Below, one piece after another: positions 45,557 to 54,732 of a stretch of DNA of 54,927 nt. How positions within the stretch are numbered: the first letter of the stretch is position 1; each line of letters starts with the position of its first letter. Both the position numbers and the translations under genes were made by a program. Source of the DNA: an uncultured bacterium (GTDB lineage: Bacteria > Krumholzibacteriota > Krumholzibacteriia > LZORAL124-64-63); NCBI GenBank assembly GCA_903912525.1, contig CAIWHK010000019.1:1-54927 (forward strand), read 5' to 3'. The notes beneath the pieces are model-generated. The model saw nothing but the letters and a program-made list of their open reading frames with translations. It was not told where the DNA came from and ran no database searches.

Positions 45557-46357
45557 TCAAGGAGCCGCCGGCAGCAACCGCAGGGGATCCATCCCCGCGA
45601 CGCGCGCCAGTTGCTCGATGCGCCGCCTGAGGCCTGGCTCCGGGCGGCGCTTGTATTCCAGCACCATGTCCAGCACCACATCGTTCGCATCGCACGGCGC
45701 GCTCGCCAGCAGCCTTGCGACCTGCTGCGCGTCCGCTTCCTCGCGCGTGCCCACCAAGCCCGTCAGATCGGCATCGCTCAGCTGCGCACCCAGCCCGAGT
45801 CTGCGCACCGCCAGTACGCCCAGCACCTGCGCGTAGTCCTCGCACCGTTCCGCCAGCTTCTCCAGGACCGCGACCAGGGCGCCGCCGCGCGCAGGTCCAC
45901 GGTCGAGCAGGCGCGCCGCCGCTTCGTAGCAGGCGGTGGCAACGGCCAGGTCACGCTTGCGCGCGCCTTCCGGGGTCCAACCCCACGGCGTCGTGCGTCG
46001 GCGCAGCATGTCGCCCCGCGCGAACAGCCCCAGACCCAGCAACCGGCTGTCGCCGTTGGCGCGATACCACGCCGCGCGCGCCGAGCGCGGCAGGCGCGGG
46101 TCCGGCCCGTCGGCAAGCGTCGCCAGCCCCGGCACTACGCAGGTATCGATCGTCCCGGTCGCGAGCCGATCGAGCAGCATGAGCAGGTAGATGTTCACAT
46201 CTTCGTCGTAGCCCGCGCCGTTGGTCGGCAGCCAGCTGCCGCGTCGCGCCTCAAGCAGGTGCTCGGCCAGGAAGAACTGCCGGCCGGCACTCGTGACGAT
46301 CTGTGGGCGCTCGGTCGCGTGTCCGGGCTGGGGGCGGGGACGGGTGGTGGTGCTCAT
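45557..46357 (-). CDS. Conserved-looking cytoplasmic protein of unknown function
   Basis: 266 residues; I do not recognise it. There is no signal peptide or membrane segment. The N terminus is Pro/Thr-rich ('STTTRPRPQPGHATERPQ'), followed by a helical body: 'RQFFLAEHLLEARRGSWLPT', 'YDEDVNIYLLMLLDRLATG', 'ATACYEAAARLLDRGPARGG' and 'EADAQQVARLLASAP'. It ends 'LARVAGMDPLRLLPAAP'. ATG 46357 is set by GGAAGGAG; an ATG six codons upstream lies before that site and is less likely. Its stop is two bases from the end of the convergent RDGG-tail gene. Codon use matches the neighbours, so it is a real gene. Confidence 0.65.
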   Translation of the reverse strand: MSTTTRPRPQPGHATERPQIVTSAGRQFFLAEHLLEARRGSWLPTNGAGYDEDVNIYLLMLLDRLATGTIDTCVVPGLATLADGPDPRLPRSARAAWYRANGDSRLLGLGLFARGDMLRRRTTPWGWTPEGARKRDLAVATACYEAAARLLDRGPARGGALVAVLEKLAERCEDYAQVLGVLAVRRLGLGAQLSDADLTGLVGTREEADAQQVARLLASAPCDANDVVLDMVLEYKRRPEPGLRRRIEQLARVAGMDPLRLLPAAP

Positions 46358-46667
46358 CAGCGGCTCCTTCCGCAACGGGGTACAGGCCTGGGTGTGCAGG
46401 CGCCGTGCCCGTCCCGGACGGCTACGCGTTGTTGTAAGCGATTATCGTGAAATGAGTTACATGTGAGGTGGCGGGAGCCTGCCGGTGGATCCGGACCGCC
46501 CTGGCCCGATTCCGTCCGCCGCTGGGCGCGCAGCGACCGCCCGGGCGTCCGGGGCTACGGCTCCAAAAATCGCTTCGGTTGTCCGCAATCGGGCCGATGA
46601 CACAGCCCGGAACCGGGCGCTCGGCGCCCGCAGCAAAGCTTTCCGCCGAGTGGGAAAGGACCGCGGC
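46358..46667. other. Divergent intergenic region, no gene recognised
   Basis: This 310-base gap separates two divergent genes. Around 46431-46462 it is AT-richer (GTTGTAAGCGATTATCG) and probably holds one or both promoters, but no hexamer pair is convincing. The frame of the downstream membrane protein stays open back to 46485 without a ribosome-binding site; that stretch is Arg/Ala-rich and is not called as coding. Confidence 0.4.
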
Positions 46668-48356
46668 ATGAGCAAGACCACGCGCAAACGCCTGAACGAC
46701 CAGCCCATCGAGGGATTCGCCGACCTCGAGGACGAACTCCCGGCAACCGGCGCTGCCGCCGGTCGCGCCGCAGAGGCTGCATCACCGCCGCGCGAGCAGG
46801 CGCCTGCCGCCGCTCCCGCCGCCGCGGCGACGCGTCCGGCGACGTCCAAGCGCAAGAGCCCGCCGTCGTCAACGCAGTCGTTGCCGTGGGGTGTGCTCTA
46901 TACGGCATCGGTGATCGCCGCCGGCGTCGGCATGGGTGGCGTGGCGTTGCTGCTGACCGGCGGCAGCGCGGCGAATTCCTGGAAAATGGGCGACCTGGTG
47001 AACGTCGGCTACTACATGTCGCCGGCCACCCATCCGCTCAATCTGCTGGCGATGGTCGCCCTGGCCGTGGGCGCCCTCGCGGCGCTGGGCGGGCGCGCGC
47101 TGGAGAATGCGTGGCGTCGCGCGCAGCGGGGGCACGTCTCGACCGATCGCCTGCTCGACAGGCTGGCGGCACTGCGTCTGGACAACGAAGCGCCCTGGAG
47201 CGATCCGGCCCTGCGTGACCATCCCGCCGTCGGCACGTTCGCGGCCGAGGTGCTGGGCGCGTGGCGCCTGCAGGGTGCGCGTCTGCGCCGCGTCAACGGC
47301 ATCGAGGGCGAGGTCGTGCGGCTGCAGAAGGCGCTGGCCGACAATGCGCGGGAGGGCCTCACGAGCCGCTTCGATTCGACGGCCGTCGGCGCCCTGGCGG
47401 ACGACCTGGTGAAGTTCCTGGACGCGCGCAATGCTGATGCGCAGGAGCTGGCCGAGTTGAGCCGCAATCGCGGCGAGGAAGCCGAGGCCGTCATCACGCT
47501 GGTGCAGGACGCGCGCGTCTGGAGCCGCGCGACGCTCGAGCAGATCGGCGCCCAGGGCGCCACGCTGGAACGCCTGTCACGGCGCATCGAGGACCTTGGT
47601 CGCAACGCGGGTACGCCCACTTCCGACACCCTCGAGGAGCTCGGACGCACCGGCCCGGCCGTCGGCAAGGCTGCCGCCAACCTTGCGGATGTTGCGCGTC
47701 GCTTCCAGACCCAGTCCGATCGCCTGGTGCGCCTGGGCGAGACGGTCGCCACGCTGACCGGTGTCATCTTCGACGCGACGCTGCCCAGCACGGTCTCTAC
47801 CGCGGAGACGTCGGCCGAGCCTTCGCTGCGAGCGATGCCGCAGGATCCGTTCTGTCGCGAGATCACGGCCCGCGCCGAGGTCGATCCCTTCGCTCCGACC
47901 ACCGAACTGGTCACGCCCGCCGCCGGCCCGGTGCTGACGCCGGAGCCCACGGTGTACGTGGCGCCGATTCCGCCCGTCCCGGTGGCCGAAGAGAGCTTCA
48001 TCATCGAGCGCACCTCGACGGCGCGCCCCGTGTTCGAGCAGCCTGCGGGCGACGTTTCGGCGCCCGTGGAGCCGGCCGTGGCGCCCGCTCCCGATACCGT
48101 GGCGATCTCGCGGGACGCCTGGCTGGCGTTCTCGCCGCCCGAGCCGACGGTGGATCTGGCGGCGACGGAGACCTCTGACGATTCGGTGGACGGCCTGGGC
48201 TTCACGTCGTTCAGCCTCGACCCGACCGGTGACGAGCGCATCCACGAGCTTTCCGAGTTCGGCGCGGTGCGCATCGGCTCCGCACCCGAGCCCCGCGACG
48301 CGGATCCCGACCGGATCCACGACCTTGTTGAATTCGGCGCGGTCCGGGTCGCCTGA
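46668..48356 (+). CDS. Two-TM coiled-coil protein with duplicated C-terminal FGAVR motif
   Basis: 562 residues, no recognised family. Residues 1-~65 are disordered (Pro/Ala/Lys). Two membrane segments follow, about 75-100 (WGVLYTASVIAAGVGMGGVA) and 125-145 (LNLLAMVALAVGALAALGG). About 150-400 is long-helix/coiled-coil text ('RNRGEEAEAVITLVQDARVW', 'LERLSRRIEDLGRNAG'), faintly like the signalling region of chemoreceptors or RmuC/DivIVA-type scaffolds. A Pro/Thr/Val-rich linker leads to the end, where 'RIHELSEFGAVRI' and 'RIHDLVEFGAVRVA-stop' are near-identical 13-residue units about 12 residues apart, like a duplicated docking peptide. ATG 46668 follows GGAAAGGA. Followed by a strong terminator. 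Confidence 0.7.
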   Translation: MSKTTRKRLNDQPIEGFADLEDELPATGAAAGRAAEAASPPREQAPAAAPAAAATRPATSKRKSPPSSTQSLPWGVLYTASVIAAGVGMGGVALLLTGGSAANSWKMGDLVNVGYYMSPATHPLNLLAMVALAVGALAALGGRALENAWRRAQRGHVSTDRLLDRLAALRLDNEAPWSDPALRDHPAVGTFAAEVLGAWRLQGARLRRVNGIEGEVVRLQKALADNAREGLTSRFDSTAVGALADDLVKFLDARNADAQELAELSRNRGEEAEAVITLVQDARVWSRATLEQIGAQGATLERLSRRIEDLGRNAGTPTSDTLEELGRTGPAVGKAAANLADVARRFQTQSDRLVRLGETVATLTGVIFDATLPSTVSTAETSAEPSLRAMPQDPFCREITARAEVDPFAPTTELVTPAAGPVLTPEPTVYVAPIPPVPVAEESFIIERTSTARPVFEQPAGDVSAPVEPAVAPAPDTVAISRDAWLAFSPPEPTVDLAATETSDDSVDGLGFTSFSLDPTGDERIHELSEFGAVRIGSAPEPRDADPDRIHDLVEFGAVRVA

Positions 48357-48381
48357 CCTGCGGCCGACACCGGCAGGAACG

Positions 48382-48417
48382 GCGGGCGGGTCCCCTGGGG
48401 CCCGCCCGCTGCCTTTT
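48382..48417 (+). terminator. Terminator after the coiled-coil membrane protein
   Basis: GCGGGCGGG (48382-48390) and CCCGCCCGC (48401-48409) form a 9-bp stem, extended by GTCCCC/GGGGC pairing in the loop, followed by TGCCTTTTT. Confidence 0.9.
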
Positions 48418-48585
48418 TATCCACCCCCGCCGGGGGGGCGGACAGGGCGGAATGCAACGGCCGATTTGTTCTTGATGTATCCTGCACAGGTTCGCCATCC
48501 CGTACAATCCCTGTTGATGGCTCAAGATGCCCACAAAACGCTTCAAAACAGTAGATATGCGCCGTTTTTGCCGGACGGTGGATCG

Positions 48586-48601
48586 AGGCACGCCGTTTGC
48601 T
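48586..48601 (+). promoter_or_regulatory. Sigma-54-like -24/-12 promoter
   Basis: AGGCACGCCGTTTGCT matches the consensus TGGCACG-N4-TTGC[AT] at all positions except the first. The invariant GG (48587-48588) and GC (48599-48600) are correctly spaced. Transcription would begin near 48612, giving a ~48-base leader with GAGGAG before ATG 48660. AAAACG (48535-48540) and CGTTTT (48563-48568) upstream form an inverted repeat that could bind an activator. The rest of the 48357-48659 gap holds only the preceding terminator. Confidence 0.5.
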
Positions 48602-48659
48602 GTTTTGTCACATGGAGATGTGGCACACCCGCTCGGATCGCACCAGAGGAGAGCCCCCA

Positions 48660-48878
48660 ATGTCCGACTTCAACGACAACTCCAGGATCTACATCGGGGG
48701 GGAAGACCAGTTTGCACAGGTGATGACATCAGTTGAGGCGGCTGAGTACCTCAAAATGCATGTCAAGACCGTCTGCAGATTGGCGAAAGAAGGGAAGATC
48801 CCGGCCCGCAAGGTGGGCAGCGAGTGGCGCTTCCTGCGGTCGGTCCTGGACAACTGGCTGGCCGAAGCGCTCGTCTGA
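48660..48878 (+). CDS. Small helix-turn-helix (excisionase/MerR-type) DNA-binding protein
   Basis: 72 residues. After a 20-residue acidic lead, the core 'MTSVEAAEYLKMHVKTVCRL' followed by 'AKEGKIPARKVGSEWRFLRS' is the winged HTH of 'DNA-binding domain, excisionase family' proteins: recognition helix near 'HVKTVCRLA', wing 'KVGSEWRF'. Such stand-alone domains act as transcription regulators or excision factors; no integrase is nearby, so regulation is more likely. ATG 48660 has GAGGAG upstream. It lies behind the sigma-54-like promoter and 93 bases before the STAS/GAF/HD gene, suggesting one transcript. Confidence 0.87.
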   Translation: MSDFNDNSRIYIGGEDQFAQVMTSVEAAEYLKMHVKTVCRLAKEGKIPARKVGSEWRFLRSVLDNWLAEALV

Positions 48879-48971
48879 CCGGCGGCCGTGTCCGTGACCG
48901 CAAGACAGTCTTCGCACGCGCGGCAGCGCGGGGACATCCCCGCGCCGTCGTGCCTTGAGTGAAGGTCGACG

Positions 48972-51245
48972 ATGGCGATCAGGTACGCATCCCTTGAGCT
49001 GGACAACACCCGCCTGTTCGGCGTGCGCCTGAGCGGGACGGTCAGTCGTGACGACAAGCAGAACCTGCTTGCGCTGGCTGATCGTTGCCTTGAACACGGC
49101 AAGCTCCACCTGGTCCTCGACCTCTCCGACCTCGGCGCCATCGGCGGCGGCGGCGCTCGCGTGCTGGCCGACCTGCAGTTCACGCTCGCGGCGCGCGGCG
49201 GCGAGGCGGTCTTCGTCGGCGCCGGCCCGGTCGTGCGCCGCTTCCTGCGCCAGCGCTTCGACGGCTTGCCGCTGCGGTTCTTCCCGTCGCTCGAGATGGC
49301 CCGCGAGCGCTGCCTTGATCCCGACTTCGCCTGGGATCCCGACGGCGACGAACCTGCGACCGCGCACGCCGTCGACGAGCGCGATCGCCACGGCAATGCC
49401 CCGGGTATCGGCGACGACATGGTTGGCGCCATCGCGGCCGTCGACGACGACGAACTCGCGGAACTCCCCGATTCCGGGGAGCCTGCGGGCGCCGACGAAT
49501 CCGCGCTCGTGGACGAGACCTTCGTCGAGGCCCGACCGGTAAGCGACGCGGCGCCCGTCCCGGCGCCCGCGACCGGCGCCGGCGGCCGTCGCAAGGACCA
49601 CCACTACCTGTCCCTGGCCGAGGCCGCGGCGCAACTGGGTCGCTGGAAGCCGGGCGAGGACGACGGCGAGTTTGCCGCGGCGCTTCGCAATCTCCTGTTC
49701 AGCCACGGCCTGGCCGAGGACGCACTTCTGCTGACCGGCCATGGTGAGACGCTGCGCGATGCGCAGGGCCAGTACGTGCTGCCGTTCGATGGCACCCTGG
49801 CCTCGCAGCTCCAGGCGGCCGAGGGCCCGCTGACGATGCTCGACCTGGCCGACGGCGACCTGCTGCCGGAGGAGTCCGAGCTGCTCGAGCAGTTCACGCC
49901 CGACCTCCTGCTGCCCGTGCGCGCCGACGATCGCCTGGTGGCCGTGCTGCTGCTGGTGCGGGGCGAGCAGGAACGCGAGTACACGGTAGCCGAGCACTTC
50001 GCGCTCGAGCTCCTGATGCGCCTGCTGGCCGACGCCGTGACGGAGGCTCCGGTCGCGCCCGCGGCGCCGGAAGATTCGTCGGCCAACGACCTGCCGGCCG
50101 GTGTGTCGGAGTTCTCCCACACCGGTTGCGCCTGGACGCCTGCCGACGGGCACGCCGACGCGCTGCCCGAAGCGCTGATGCAGCTGGCGCTCAACCTGCC
50201 GGAAGCCACCGACCTGACGCAGTTCTGGCGCCTGCTCGCCCGCCACGCCTGGCCGGTGCTGCCGCTTTGCCGCGTCGGTTTCCTGGCTGCGGGGGTGGCA
50301 CGTCCGCAACTGGTGGCCGGCGCCGCGCCGTCCTGGGAGCGCCTGGACATGGGCGAGGACCGCCTGCGTCATTTCCTGCGCATGATGGAGATGCCGGTGC
50401 GCACGGCGAACCTGCCCAATTTCTTCAAGCAGACCCGCGAGGACCTGCTTGCCGGCGGGGTCGAGTGGATCGTCGGGATGCGCTGGCAGGACGAGTACCT
50501 CGGCACGGCCCTGCTCGGACTCGAACCGTCCTTCTCGGCCCACGACGTGCCGGCACTGCTGTCGGATCTCTTTGCGGAGGCGGCGCGGCTGCTGCACCGG
50601 CTGGACACGGGGTCGGCCACGGCCGACCTGGACCTGGAGATCGTGCGCGTGCTGGTGGAGCAGCACGAGAAGCGCAGCCTTGGCCCCTTCGCGCTGACGG
50701 GGACGATGGTGTCGCACCTGCACCGCTTGTCGCGCGTGATGGGCCTCACGGTCGAGCAGGAGCGCGAACTGGTCCGCGGTTGCCTGCTGCGCGACGTCGG
50801 CCTCCTCGCGCGCGAGGAGGCCTTGTGGGGGCCGCGCGGGGCGATGGACCCCACGCAGTGGCCGCGCTTCCGCCAGCACCCGACCGAGGGCGCCTCGCTG
50901 CTGCGCGCCGTGAACGCGCCCCAGGCCGTGATCGACGTCGTCGCCGGGCACCACGAGCGGTTCAACGGCCGCGGGTTCCCGCTCGGACTGCGCGAGCAAC
51001 AGATCCCGCTGTTCGCGCGCATCGTCAAGGTGGTCGAGCACTACGTGTCGCTCGTCACCGGCGACGCGCTGCGGGCGCCGGTCAGTGCCGAGCAGGCGGT
51101 CGCCACCCTCCTGGCCGACGGCGGCGAACGCTTCGACCCGGACGTCGTCGCCGTGTTCGTCAAGGCGCTGCCGGCGTCGCGCCGCCCGACGGCTTCGCCT
51201 GCCGCGGTGCCCGTCGGCGTCCCGGTCGGCGTTCCCGTCGCCTGA
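48972..51245 (+). CDS. STAS - GAF - degenerate HD-GYP-type signalling protein
   Basis: 757 residues. About 1-115 is STAS-like ('LSGTVSRDDKQNLLALADRC', 'HLVLDLSDLGAIGGGGARVL', 'RFFPSLEMARE'). An acidic linker follows (about 120-205). Then come two GAF-like segments, about 210-360 ('LLLPVRADDRLVAVLLLVRG') and about 400-540 ('RVGFLAAGV...RWQDEYLGTALLGLE'). About 555-735 is an HD-GYP-like helical domain. The canonical HD pair is replaced (R607-D608 in 'LLRDVGLLAREE'), but 'GHHERFNGRGFPLGL' (H660-H661), the HHExxDGxGYP counterpart, survives with Asn for Asp. c-di-GMP hydrolysis is therefore doubtful, and a binding or scaffold role is more likely. No signal peptide; soluble. It is probably regulated with the HTH gene. 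Confidence 0.8.
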   Translation: MAIRYASLELDNTRLFGVRLSGTVSRDDKQNLLALADRCLEHGKLHLVLDLSDLGAIGGGGARVLADLQFTLAARGGEAVFVGAGPVVRRFLRQRFDGLPLRFFPSLEMARERCLDPDFAWDPDGDEPATAHAVDERDRHGNAPGIGDDMVGAIAAVDDDELAELPDSGEPAGADESALVDETFVEARPVSDAAPVPAPATGAGGRRKDHHYLSLAEAAAQLGRWKPGEDDGEFAAALRNLLFSHGLAEDALLLTGHGETLRDAQGQYVLPFDGTLASQLQAAEGPLTMLDLADGDLLPEESELLEQFTPDLLLPVRADDRLVAVLLLVRGEQEREYTVAEHFALELLMRLLADAVTEAPVAPAAPEDSSANDLPAGVSEFSHTGCAWTPADGHADALPEALMQLALNLPEATDLTQFWRLLARHAWPVLPLCRVGFLAAGVARPQLVAGAAPSWERLDMGEDRLRHFLRMMEMPVRTANLPNFFKQTREDLLAGGVEWIVGMRWQDEYLGTALLGLEPSFSAHDVPALLSDLFAEAARLLHRLDTGSATADLDLEIVRVLVEQHEKRSLGPFALTGTMVSHLHRLSRVMGLTVEQERELVRGCLLRDVGLLAREEALWGPRGAMDPTQWPRFRQHPTEGASLLRAVNAPQAVIDVVAGHHERFNGRGFPLGLREQQIPLFARIVKVVEHYVSLVTGDALRAPVSAEQAVATLLADGGERFDPDVVAVFVKALPASRRPTASPAAVPVGVPVGVPVA

Positions 51246-51572
51246 GGCCTGACCGCCGCGTCCGCACACCCGATCGTGTGTCCCGTGTCCCACACCGGTT
51301 TCCCGCGACAACCGCAGGCGATTTCCGCAGTAACGACGCTGTTTCCACGGCGTGTCGCCGAGGCGGGACATGAAGTGCCGTGGGACACTGGGACAGTCGA
51401 TGCCGGCGGGGCTTCGCGATTGTCGGGCCGCGGGCGCTGGAACCATCTGTCCCGCAGATGCTTGGTGGGATCCGTGGCCTGCGCGCGCGGCGCCGCAAAA
51501 TCTGGCCGGTCGCTTGCATGGCGGAAGCGTCGCGGGGAAGGGCTGGGAGGACCGACCTTGTGACCGTGAAAG
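51246..51572. other. Intergenic region with clustered TGTCCC/GGGACA motifs
   Basis: No gene is supported in this 327-base stretch between the convergent STAS/HD gene and trp/DAHP operon. Six TGTCCC motifs occur: three on the plus strand (51279, 51286, 51448) and three inverted as GGGACA (51365, 51382, 51390). The pair at 51279-51291 and the pair at 51382-51395 are approximate reverse complements of each other. CATCTG-TCCCG-CAGATG (51444-51460) can form a hairpin. Their role is unknown. Confidence 0.45.
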
Positions 51573-51608
51573 GCCGCCGGCGGTCGACCCAGGTCCACCG
51601 CCGGCGGC
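51573..51608 (-). terminator. Terminator of the trp-DAHP synthase operon
   Basis: GCCGCCGGCGGT (51573-51584) and ACCGCCGGCGGC (51597-51608) form a perfect 12-bp stem, loop 12 bases, eight bases beyond the stop at 51616. On the minus strand it is followed by CTTTCAC; on the plus strand by TTCTTC, so it may work in both directions. Confidence 0.75.
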
Positions 51609-51615
51609 TTCTTCG

Positions 51616-52647
51616 TCAGTCCCGCGTTTCGCCGTCCGCCATCGGCCGGCCCACCGCCGCGGCCACCGGTCGCACCGCATTCATCATCCGCGTGAAGGCG
51701 TCGAAGTCCAGGCTCTGCTGCCCGTCCGACACGGCCTTGGCGGGGTCCGGGTGCATCTCGACGATGATGCCGTCGGCGCCGGCCGCGGCCGCCGCGCGAC
51801 ACATCGATTCCACATACGCGCTGTGGCCCACGCCGTGGCTGGGATCGACGATCACCGGCAGGTGGCTGAGCTGCTTGATCACCGGCACCGCCGACAGGTC
51901 GAGCGTGTTGCGCGTGGCGCGCTCGAACGTGCGGATGCCGCGCTCGCACAGCATCACCTGGTGGTTGCCGTTGGACAGCAGGTATTCGGCCGCCAGCAGC
52001 AGTTCTTCGATGGTCGACATCAGCCCGCGCTTGAGCAGCACCGGCTTGCGCTCGCGGCCCACGGCCTCGAGCAACGCGTAGTTCTGCATGTTGCGCGCGC
52101 CGATCTGCATCACGTCGGCGTAGCGCGCCACCACCGGCACCGCGTCGGGTGAGACGACTTCGGTGACGATCGGCAGGCCGGTCTCCTCGCGCGCAGCGGC
52201 CAGGATCTTCAGGCCTTCCTCGCCCAGGCCCTGGAAGCTGTACGGCGAGGTGCGCGGCTTGTAGGCGCCGCCGCGCAGCGCGCTGCCGCCGCAGGCCTTC
52301 ACGTGGCGGGCGCAGGCCAGCAGCTGGTCGGTCGATTCCACGGCGCACGGCCCGGCCATCACCACGAAGTTGCGGCCGCCCACCTGCGCGCCGCCCAGGT
52401 TGATCACCGTGGGCTCGGCGCGGAAGTCGCGACTGACCATCTTGAAGCTGCTCGACATGGTCGAGACCTGCTCAACGCCCGGCAGTGCGGACACGCCTTC
52501 CAGCTGCGAGGCGCCGGCTTCCATGACACCGACCACCGTTCGGCTGGTGCCGTGCGACGGCCGCGGACGCAGGCCGCGCGCCTCCAGTTCGCGGATGACG
52601 CCGCTCAACTCCTGTAGCGTCGCGTTCTCCCTCATCACGATGATCAT
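51616..52647 (-). CDS. aroF: 3-deoxy-7-phosphoheptulonate (DAHP) synthase
   Basis: 343 residues. It condenses erythrose-4-phosphate and phosphoenolpyruvate in the first step of the shikimate pathway. This is the type I-beta form: an N-terminal ferredoxin-like/ACT-type regulatory domain (1-~75, '[20 protein letters not shown]') followed by the KDO8P-like barrel. Catalytic motifs: '[14 protein letters not shown]', '[20 protein letters not shown]', '[14 protein letters not shown]', '[15 protein letters not shown]', '[19 protein letters not shown]'. ATG 52647 overlaps the trpA stop (ATGA), so it is translationally coupled to tryptophan synthase. The gene letter is conventional. Confidence 0.95.
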   Translation of the reverse strand: MIIVMRENATLQELSGVIRELEARGLRPRPSHGTSRTVVGVMEAGASQLEGVSALPGVEQVSTMSSSFKMVSRDFRAEPTVINLGGAQVGGRNFVVMAGPCAVESTDQLLACARHVKACGGSALRGGAYKPRTSPYSFQGLGEEGLKILAAAREETGLPIVTEVVSPDAVPVVARYADVMQIGARNMQNYALLEAVGRERKPVLLKRGLMSTIEELLLAAEYLLSNGNHQVMLCERGIRTFERATRNTLDLSAVPVIKQLSHLPVIVDPSHGVGHSAYVESMCRAAAAAGADGIIVEMHPDPAKAVSDGQQSLDFDAFTRMMNAVRPVAAAVGRPMADGETRD

Positions 52648-53457
52648 GAGCGGTCGCCTTTCGTCGTATCGTCGCAGGCCGTCGCCATCGCGCGCACCAG
52701 TTCCCCGATGAAGGATGACGTGGCCGCGCGCGCGGCCGCCTCGTCCTCGATGTCCGCCAGCTTGCGCAGCAGCGCGCTGCCGACAATCGCCCCGTCGGCG
52801 CATCGCGCCACCCGCGCCGCTTGTGCGCCCGTGCCCACGCCGAAGCCAACGTACAACGGGAGGGAGCACGCGGCCCGCACCCGGGCCACATAGGCCTCGA
52901 GGTCGTCGCCCGCGCCGGCGCCCGTGCCCGTCACGCCCGTGGTCGATACCAGGTAGAGGAAGCCGGACGCATGGGCGGCGTGCAGTTGCAGGCGCGCCGT
53001 GTCCGTCGTCGGCGCAACCAGCGAGACCAGGTCGATGTCGGCCTCGCGTAGCGCGCCGCGCAGCCCCGCAGCCTCGTCGACCGGCAGGTCCGGCACGATG
53101 AAGCCCGCCACGCCGGCCTCGGCGCAGGCGCGCGCGAAACGCTCGCTGCCCATCCGCAGCACCGGGTTCAGGTAGCCCATCATGACCACGGTCAGGTCCA
53201 GTTCGCGCCGCGCCCAGGCGGCCAGTTCGAGGCTGCGCGCCGGCGTCATCCCCTGGACCAGCGCGCGCTGCGATGCCGCCTGGATGACCGGGCCGTCGGC
53301 GACCGGGTCGCTGAACGGGACTCCGATCTCCACGAGCCGGCAGCCGGCGTCCTTCACCCCGCGCAGCGCGCCGCGGCACGCCTCGTCGGTGGGATAGCCG
53401 GCCGTCACGAAGGGGACCACCGGCCGCGCGCCCTCGGCGCGCAACGCGGCAGTCAGG

Positions 53458-53474
<17 letters not shown>
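52644..53474 (-). CDS. trpA: Tryptophan synthase alpha subunit
   Basis: 276 residues. It cleaves indole-3-glycerol phosphate to indole, which is channelled to TrpB. Catalytic acids are E49 ('[15 protein letters not shown]') and D60. Barrel motifs '[20 protein letters not shown]', '[15 protein letters not shown]', '[13 protein letters not shown]' and the phosphate loop '[16 protein letters not shown]' are all present. ATG 53474 has GGAGG upstream and overlaps the end of trpB by 17 bases. Third gene of the operon trpF-trpB-trpA-aroF. Confidence 0.96.

Positions 53475-54728
<1,254 letters not shown>

Positions 54729-54732
<4 letters not shown>

Noticed and set aside
46485-46667. N-terminal extension of the coiled-coil membrane protein
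   Set aside because: Arg/Ala-rich shadow text without a ribosome-binding site; GGAAAGGA sits in front of ATG 46668.
48660-48878. Excisionase as evidence of a prophage or integrative element
   Set aside because: No integrase, attachment-site repeat, tRNA or phage gene lies around it; codon use is like the neighbours. A regulator is more likely.
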